A stretch of DNA of 64,000 nt from Nocardia miyunensis NBRC 108239 (GTDB taxonomy: Bacteria > Actinomycetota > Actinomycetes > Mycobacteriales > Mycobacteriaceae). The position numbers and the translations under genes are program-made. Shown here piece by piece: positions 59,293-64,000 of this stretch (positions are counted from its first letter, which is position 1; each line of letters opens with the position of its first letter). The stretch lies in assembly GCF_001613065.1 (NCBI RefSeq), contig NZ_BDBQ01000039.1, positions 1-64,000 on the forward strand, given 5' to 3'. The notes under the pieces are model-generated. The model was not told where the DNA came from. It worked only from the letters and a program-made list of their open reading frames with translations, and made no database searches.

Positions 59293-60003
59293 ATGACTGC
59301 GAACCTGATGATCGTGGAGGACGACGACCGGGTCCGCGACGCGCTGCGACTGGCCATGGAGGACGAGGGCTACGACGTAGCCGAGGCCGAAGAGGCCGAG
59401 GACGCCCTCGAACATCTGCGTGACAACGGTGCGCCCGATGTGATGATCGTGGACCTGATGCTCGGCAATATGGACGGATTCACCTGTATCCGGGAGATCC
59501 GCCGAGATCACGACGTGCCGATCATAGTGGTCAGCGCTCGCGACGACACTCACGACGTAGTGGCGGCCCTGGAGGCGGGCGCCGACGATTTCGTGACCAA
59601 GCCCTTCGAGATCAAGGAGATCACCGCCCGGATGCGGGCGCTGCGACGTCGGGCCAACCAGATGGTCGAGCCGCAGACTCCCCAGGAGTTGATTCTCGAT
59701 GCCGATCCCGACGTGCCGCTGGTGCTCTCGCCGGAAGGCGGCACCGTGCGCCGCGGTGAGGAGGAGTTGCATCTCACCCTCACCGAGTTCCGGTTGCTGT
59801 GCGAGCTGGCGGAGACCCCGGGACGGGTCCTGTCGCGCAGTGTCCTGCTCGAAAGAGTCTGGGACCGCGGCTTTTTCGGAGACGAGCGGATCGTGGACGT
59901 GCATGTGCGCCGGTTGCGCACCAAGATCGAGCGCGATCCGTCCGATCCGGTCATCGTGGTGACCGTGCGCGGGCTCGGCTACCGACTCGATGTGCAGCGC
60001 TGA
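59293..60003 (+). CDS. OmpR-family response regulator
   Basis: A 236-residue regulator: receiver with D54 (MIVDLMLGNMDG) and switch lysine K103 (VTKPFEIKEI), then a winged helix (LHLTLTEFRLLCELAETPG, DERIVDVHVRRLRTKIERDP). It resembles the CseB/MtrA branch of OmpR regulators. The kinase gene overlaps its end by 14 bases. Because ectABCD follow the kinase and a matching repeat lies before ectA, control of ectoine synthesis is the most economical inference. The ATG has a GGGATTGGA stretch upstream. Confidence 0.93.
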   Translation: MTANLMIVEDDDRVRDALRLAMEDEGYDVAEAEEAEDALEHLRDNGAPDVMIVDLMLGNMDGFTCIREIRRDHDVPIIVVSARDDTHDVVAALEAGADDFVTKPFEIKEITARMRALRRRANQMVEPQTPQELILDADPDVPLVLSPEGGTVRRGEEELHLTLTEFRLLCELAETPGRVLSRSVLLERVWDRGFFGDERIVDVHVRRLRTKIERDPSDPVIVVTVRGLGYRLDVQR

Positions 60004-61048
60004 TCTGAACAGACCTGCTGCCGAACTGCCGCCGCGTCGCCGGCGGGTGCTGCCGCGTCGCCAGAGCCTGCGTGGCCGCGCGGTCATCGCCTTCGCGCTG
60101 ACCGCCGGACTGGTCTCCTCGGTGCTGGCCGTCACGGTCTCGCTGCTGGACCGCGGCGTCTGGATGGCGTTGATCGCCTGCGCGGTGCTGGGCACCGCGA
60201 TCGGCGCGATCGTCGGGTTGTGGCTGAGCCGGCGACTGCTCGAACCGTTGCAGCGGGTCACCCGGACCGCGGCCAAGATCGCCTCGGGTGAGTTGGGCAC
60301 CCGGCTGCCCGATACCGACGATCCCGACTTGGCGCCGACCGTGGACACCTTCAACGCCATGGTGGATTCGCTGCAACTTCGCATCGATCGGGAACATCGG
60401 CTGGTCGGCGACGTCAGCCACGAGTTGCGCACCCCGCTGACCACCCTGACCACCAGCGTCGAGGTGATGGCCCGGCACGAGGACGAATTGTCCGAGCGCT
60501 CACGCCGGGCACTGGGGCTGGTCCGCGCCGAACTCGATCATCTGCGCAGATTGCTGGACGATCTGCTGGCGCTGGCTCGCGTCGAGGCGCGCATACACCG
60601 TGCCGACGCCGAACCGTTGTCGGTGCGCGATCTGCTGACCCATACCCTCGAGGAGCTGCACTATAAACGTGAATTGTTGGCCGTTTCGGCCGATGCCACG
60701 GTCACCGGTCGCAAACTCGAACTCGAACGCGCTCTGGTGAATCTTCTCGAGAATGCCGAACGGCACGGCGGCGGTGTCGTTTCGGTCACCGCGGGCCCGG
60801 TGGGGCATGACGTTGTCATTACGGTCGACGACGCCGGGCCCGGTGTCGCACCGGAGGATCGAGAGCGCATATTCGATCGTTTCGTCACGGTTCGCCGAAG
60901 TCGCCGCTCCGGAACCGGAACGGGCATCGGTTTGGCGCTGGTTGCGGAAACCATTGCTGCGCATGGCGGAAATGTCGTTTGCGGTGATCGGCCGGGTGGC
61001 GGGGCGCGATTCGTCGTCACTATGCCGTTAAGTGACGAAACTCACTGA
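59990..61048 (+). CDS. sensor histidine kinase with minimal extracellular loop
   Basis: A 352-residue kinase. Two membrane helices (about 31-53 and 57-80) are separated by only a few residues (LLDRGVW), so there is no external sensor domain. A HAMP linker (LLEPLQRVTRTAAKIASGELG), the phospho-acceptor H144 in SHELRTPL, and the ATPase motifs NLLENAERHGGG, VDDAGPGVAPEDRERIFDRF and GTGIGLALVAE follow. This architecture suggests intramembrane or cytoplasmic sensing, for example of membrane stress or turgor. GTG start within the end of the regulator gene. Confidence 0.93.
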   Translation: MCSADLNRPAAELPPRRRRVLPRRQSLRGRAVIAFALTAGLVSSVLAVTVSLLDRGVWMALIACAVLGTAIGAIVGLWLSRRLLEPLQRVTRTAAKIASGELGTRLPDTDDPDLAPTVDTFNAMVDSLQLRIDREHRLVGDVSHELRTPLTTLTTSVEVMARHEDELSERSRRALGLVRAELDHLRRLLDDLLALARVEARIHRADAEPLSVRDLLTHTLEELHYKRELLAVSADATVTGRKLELERALVNLLENAERHGGGVVSVTAGPVGHDVVITVDDAGPGVAPEDRERIFDRFVTVRRSRRSGTGTGIGLALVAETIAAHGGNVVCGDRPGGGARFVVTMPLSDETH

Positions 61049-61057
61049 AAACAAACC

Positions 61058-61074
61058 TGTAACACGACCGTAAA
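61058..61074 (+). promoter_or_regulatory. direct repeat TGTAAC-N5-CGTAAA before ectA
   Basis: Same layout and spacing as the pair upstream of the response regulator, in the 70-base gap between the kinase stop and ectA. The first hexamer is identical, the second differs at two positions. Confidence 0.5.
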
Positions 61075-61122
61075 GTAATCGACCGGGTCTCCTCAACGTT
61101 CGGTGGGAAGCCTATAGAGGTG

Positions 61123-61710
61123 ATGCAGACACGAACGCGGAGCACCACTTTGAGTTCCTCGCATTCCGATGAAGGCAGCCGCCGAGCGCAGGCCGATTCC
61201 CCGGTGGTCATTCGTTCCCCACGAATCGGCGACGGCGCCGCGATGTGGCAGATCGCCGTGGATTCCCAAGTGCTGGATGCCAATTCGAGCTATGCGTATC
61301 TCCTGTGGTGCCGGGACTTCCAATCCACGACGGTCGTCGCCGAAATCGACGGCGAGATCGCGGGTTTCGTCACCGGATATCTGCGTCCTGAAGCACCGGA
61401 GGTGGTTTTTGTCTGGCAGGTGGCCGTCGACCACGCCTTCCGCGGTCGCGGAATCGGCGTTTCGATGCTCGATCACCTGGTAAATGATGCAGCAGAACAA
61501 GGTATTTCAACCCTGGAGACAACGGTCTCCCCGGACAACGAAGCATCAGTGGCGATGTTCGCCTCACTGGCGCGCCGTCACGGTGCGCAGATGAGCCGCG
61601 AGTCGTTGTTCGCACCCGAAGACTTTCCGGACGGGCACGAACCCGAAGACCTGTACCGGATCTCGCCGCTGGGACGCAGTGGCGATCACATCACGGAGGA
61701 TCACCGATGA
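61123..61710 (+). CDS. ectA: L-2,4-diaminobutyrate acetyltransferase
   Basis: EctA acetylates diaminobutyrate, the second step of ectoine synthesis. The GNAT fold shows VIRSPRIGDGAAMWQIAVDS, SSYAYLLWCRDFQSTTVVAEI, and the acetyl-CoA loop VAVDHAFRGRGIGVSMLDHLV. The family core starts near SPVVIRSPR. Starts at GTG 61120, ATG 61123 and TTG 61150 are all possible; the TTG has the best-placed GGAG, and the residues before it are not conserved. Its stop overlaps the ectB ATG (ATGA). Confidence 0.95.
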   Translation: MQTRTRSTTLSSSHSDEGSRRAQADSPVVIRSPRIGDGAAMWQIAVDSQVLDANSSYAYLLWCRDFQSTTVVAEIDGEIAGFVTGYLRPEAPEVVFVWQVAVDHAFRGRGIGVSMLDHLVNDAAEQGISTLETTVSPDNEASVAMFASLARRHGAQMSRESLFAPEDFPDGHEPEDLYRISPLGRSGDHITEDHR

Positions 61711-62966
61711 CCACCGCCGAACTTACAATTTTCGAGACGATGGAATCGAACGTTCGCGGATATTGCCGGGCGTGGCCGACATTGTTCGACACCGCCCAAG
61801 GCGCGTGGCTGCGTGACGGGAGCGGCCGGGATTATCTGGACTTCTTCGCGGGCGCGGGCGCGCTGAACTACGGGCACAACAACCCAGTCCTCAAACAAGC
61901 GCTGCTGGATTACATCGCGCGCGACGGAATTACGCACGGGCTGGATATGTCCACCGTTGCCAAACGAGAACTTCTCGAGGCTATGGAGCAGATTCTGCTC
62001 AGCCCGCGCGGGCTGGAGTACAAGGTGCAGTTCCCCGGCCCGACCGGTGCGAACGCTGTGGAATCGGCGCTTAAACTGGCGCGCAAGATCACCGGCCGCA
62101 CCACAATTCTCAACTTCACCAACGCATTTCACGGCATGACTCTCGGCGCGCTGTCGGTGACCGGTAATGCCGCCAAGCGAGCGGGCGCGGGAGTGCCTCT
62201 GGTGCACGTGAATCCGATGCCGTACGACGGTTACGTCGAGGGCGAGGACTTCGCCTGGATGGAGCGCGTCCTGGACGACAACTCCTCCGGTGTGGAAAAG
62301 CCCGCCGCGGTGATCGTGGAGACCGTGCAGGGCGAGGGCGGCGTGAATGTCGCGCGGCACGAATGGCTGCGCGCGCTGGCCGGACTGTGCGCCGCGCGGG
62401 GCATCCTGCTCATCGTCGACGACGTGCAGATGGGCTGCGGTCGCACCGGCCCGTTCTTCTCCTTCGAGACCGCCGGCATCACCCCCGACATCGTGACGCT
62501 GTCCAAGTCGATCAGCGGTTACGGCATGCCGATGGCGCTGGTGCTGATGCGCCCCGAACTCGACCAGTGGGCGCCCGGCGAGCACAACGGCACGTTCCGC
62601 GGCAACAACCCGGCATTCGTCACCGCGAAGGTCTCGCTCGAGCACTTCTGGACCGACCGAAAGCTCGAGGAGTCCACCGTCAGCAAGGGCGAGAAGATCC
62701 GGAAGTCGTTCGGCGCCTTGGCCGATGCGCACGCGGGAATCTCCACTCGCGGCCGCGGTCTGGTGCAAGGTTTGGTTTTCGATGACGCCTCGCAGGCGAG
62801 TAAAGTCTGCCGCATCTCCTTCGAGAAGGGGCTGATCGTGGAAACCTCAGGCGCCGAGGATCAGGTGGTCAAGCTGCTGCCGCCGCTGACCATCACCGAT
62901 GAAGAGCTCGACCACGGCCTGAAGATCCTCACCGACGCCGTGCACACCATCCGGGAAGGCCGCTGA
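61707..62966 (+). CDS. ectB: diaminobutyrate--2-oxoglutarate aminotransferase
   Basis: A 419-residue class III aminotransferase using pyridoxal phosphate. EctB makes L-2,4-diaminobutyrate from aspartate semialdehyde, the entry to ectoine. It shows LDFFAGAGALNYGHNNP, the FPGPTGANAVESALKLARK cofactor region, IVDDVQMGCGRTG and the PLP lysine in TLSKSISGYGMPMAL. The length is normal. Coupled to ectA by a 4-base overlap and to ectC by a 2-base gap. Confidence 0.97.
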   Translation: MTTAELTIFETMESNVRGYCRAWPTLFDTAQGAWLRDGSGRDYLDFFAGAGALNYGHNNPVLKQALLDYIARDGITHGLDMSTVAKRELLEAMEQILLSPRGLEYKVQFPGPTGANAVESALKLARKITGRTTILNFTNAFHGMTLGALSVTGNAAKRAGAGVPLVHVNPMPYDGYVEGEDFAWMERVLDDNSSGVEKPAAVIVETVQGEGGVNVARHEWLRALAGLCAARGILLIVDDVQMGCGRTGPFFSFETAGITPDIVTLSKSISGYGMPMALVLMRPELDQWAPGEHNGTFRGNNPAFVTAKVSLEHFWTDRKLEESTVSKGEKIRKSFGALADAHAGISTRGRGLVQGLVFDDASQASKVCRISFEKGLIVETSGAEDQVVKLLPPLTITDEELDHGLKILTDAVHTIREGR

Positions 62967-62968
62967 AG

Positions 62969-63364
62969 ATGATCGTTCGTACCACTGCCGAGATCACCGG
63001 TACCGACCGCGATGTCGCCCAGGAGCGGTGGCGCAGCAAGCGCATCGTGCTGGGTGGTGACCGGGTCGGATTCTCGTTCCACGAGACCACGATCGAGGCG
63101 GGCACCGTGCACGAGTTCCACTATCAGAACCATGTGGAGGCGGTCTGGCTCGTCGAGGGTGAGGGCACGCTCTACGACCTCACCAACGAGAAGACCTACG
63201 ACTTGGCCCCCGGCACCATGTATCTGCTCAACGGGCACGAACGTCATCGCGTCGAGACTCGTACGCAGATGCGGATGCTATGTGTATTCAACCCGCCGGT
63301 CACGGGCCAGGAGGTGCACGACGAGAACGGCGTCTATCCATTGGTCGCCGTTCCGGATCTGTAA
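62969..63364 (+). CDS. ectC: ectoine synthase
   Basis: A 131-residue cupin that cyclises N-gamma-acetyl-diaminobutyrate to ectoine. The conserved start MIVRTTAEITGTDRDV, the SFHETTIEAGTVHEFHYQNH metal-site region, and EAVWLVEGEGTLYDL are intact. Ectoine is a compatible solute that balances osmotic pressure and protects proteins. Confidence 0.97.
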   Translation: MIVRTTAEITGTDRDVAQERWRSKRIVLGGDRVGFSFHETTIEAGTVHEFHYQNHVEAVWLVEGEGTLYDLTNEKTYDLAPGTMYLLNGHERHRVETRTQMRMLCVFNPPVTGQEVHDENGVYPLVAVPDL

Positions 63365-63379
63365 GGAGGAAACTGCCGG

Positions 63380-64000
63380 ATGACGTTGGCCGACAATAGG
63401 ATCGATCGCTACCCGACACGAACCCCGTCGCCGGAGGCGATGATGGACCGGATCGACCCCACGGTGTGGGGCGGGCCGGAGTCGGGTGCGGCCGAATCTT
63501 TGGCGAACTTCGAATCGGACGGGTACGCGATCTTCGAGGAATTGCTCACGACCGCGGAGGTCGCGGATTTCTCTGGCGAGGTCGACCGGCTCGCGAGTGA
63601 TCCGGAGCTGCGACTGGATGAACGGGTGATCATCGAGAAGAAGTCGAACCGCGTGCGGTCGATCTTCGAGGTGCACCGGATCAGCCCCAAGGTGGCCGAT
63701 CTGGTGCGCGATCCCCGCGTCATCGGGCTGGCACGGCACGTGCTGGGTTCGGATGTGTACATCCACCAGAGCCGGGTCAACTACATGCCGGGTTTCGAGG
63801 GCACCGGATTCTACTGGCATTCGGACTTCGAAACCTGGCATGCCGAGGACGGCATGCCCGCGCCGCGGGCGGTGAGCCTGTCCATCGCGCTGACCGACAA
63901 CTACCCGTTCAACGGCAGCCTGATGCTGATGCCCGGCTCGCACCGCACCTTCGTGCCGTGCCAGGGCGCCACTCCGGCCGACCACTACCGGGAATCGTTG
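63380..64000 (+). CDS. ectD: ectoine hydroxylase (truncated by the window end)
   Basis: The visible 207 residues are the N-terminal two-thirds of EctD, a 2-oxoglutarate- and Fe(II)-dependent dioxygenase that makes 5-hydroxyectoine. The hallmark FYWHSDFETWHAEDGMP gives the His and Asp iron ligands, and NGSLMLMPGSHRTFVPC is the next conserved block; the second histidine region is beyond the window. The ATG follows a GGAGGA Shine-Dalgarno after ectC. No stop is present within the window. Confidence 0.95.
   Translation, partial: MTLADNRIDRYPTRTPSPEAMMDRIDPTVWGGPESGAAESLANFESDGYAIFEELLTTAEVADFSGEVDRLASDPELRLDERVIIEKKSNRVRSIFEVHRISPKVADLVRDPRVIGLARHVLGSDVYIHQSRVNYMPGFEGTGFYWHSDFETWHAEDGMPAPRAVSLSIALTDNYPFNGSLMLMPGSHRTFVPCQGATPADHYRESL

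Noticed and set aside
1..64000. CRISPR arrays, prophage, insertion sequences
   Set aside because: No regularly spaced direct repeats, no transposase or integrase-like protein and no terminal inverted repeats with target duplications were found; the repeats present are the ddl tandem, the leuC palindrome and the 43-bp pair.

Overview
The window is a high-GC actinobacterial chromosome segment that fits Nocardia or a close relative in the Mycobacteriales. Three things point there. Gene order matches the Mycobacterium tuberculosis Rv2996c-to-Rv2967c block: serA, leuB, an MFS pump, an FAH-family gene, gltX with two tRNAs, a PPOX gene, an IclR regulator, leuCD, hupB, mutT1, ppk, fbiD, gpsA, ddl, a DUF3515 gene, thiL, ung, a DAK2 gene, recG, pyc and rsmD. 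The HU protein has the long Lys/Ala tail typical of the order. SepIVA and the F420 enzyme FbiD are also typical of it. No phage, transposase, rRNA or CRISPR array was seen.

Layout. 1-2.7 kb: a cold-shock gene with a structured leader, then a solitary large gene that joins a GHKL ATPase to a Shedu-like nuclease; this is the most unusual gene here. 3.1-14.4 kb: serine and leucine biosynthesis (serA, leuB, leuCD with a divergent IclR regulator) and gltX followed by tRNA-Gln(CUG) and tRNA-Glu(CUC). 14.5-30.4 kb: nucleoid, polyphosphate, F420, lipid, peptidoglycan, thiamine and DNA-repair housekeeping genes. 30.8-37.6 kb: an EamA exporter, a PrpR/RamB-type regulator divergent from pyruvate carboxylase, and rsmD. 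37.9-48.8 kb: lysG/lysE, a PHP-domain protein, a reductase-like gene, mutM-rnc-rpmF-DUF177-sepIVA, a GtrA-like protein, coaD, a YgiB/YgiC-like pair, acylphosphatase and OsmC.

48.9-64.0 kb reads as an osmotic-stress block. It holds kdpDE divergent from kdpFABC (with a 27-aa membrane microprotein ahead of kdpF), an L,D-transpeptidase lipoprotein, a two-component system whose kinase has almost no extracellular domain, and ectABCD, with ectD cut by the window end. The same kind of 11-bp-spaced direct repeat occurs upstream of the response regulator and again between the kinase and ectA, suggesting that the two-component system controls ectoine synthesis.

Four sequence oddities stand out. A perfect 75-bp tandem duplication is inserted in frame at the start of ddl. 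A roughly 90-bp near-perfect palindrome precedes leuC, and its 3' flank recurs beside kdpE. thiL has an ideal Shine-Dalgarno in front of an ATC codon instead of ATG. Several strong bidirectional hairpin terminators separate the transcription units.
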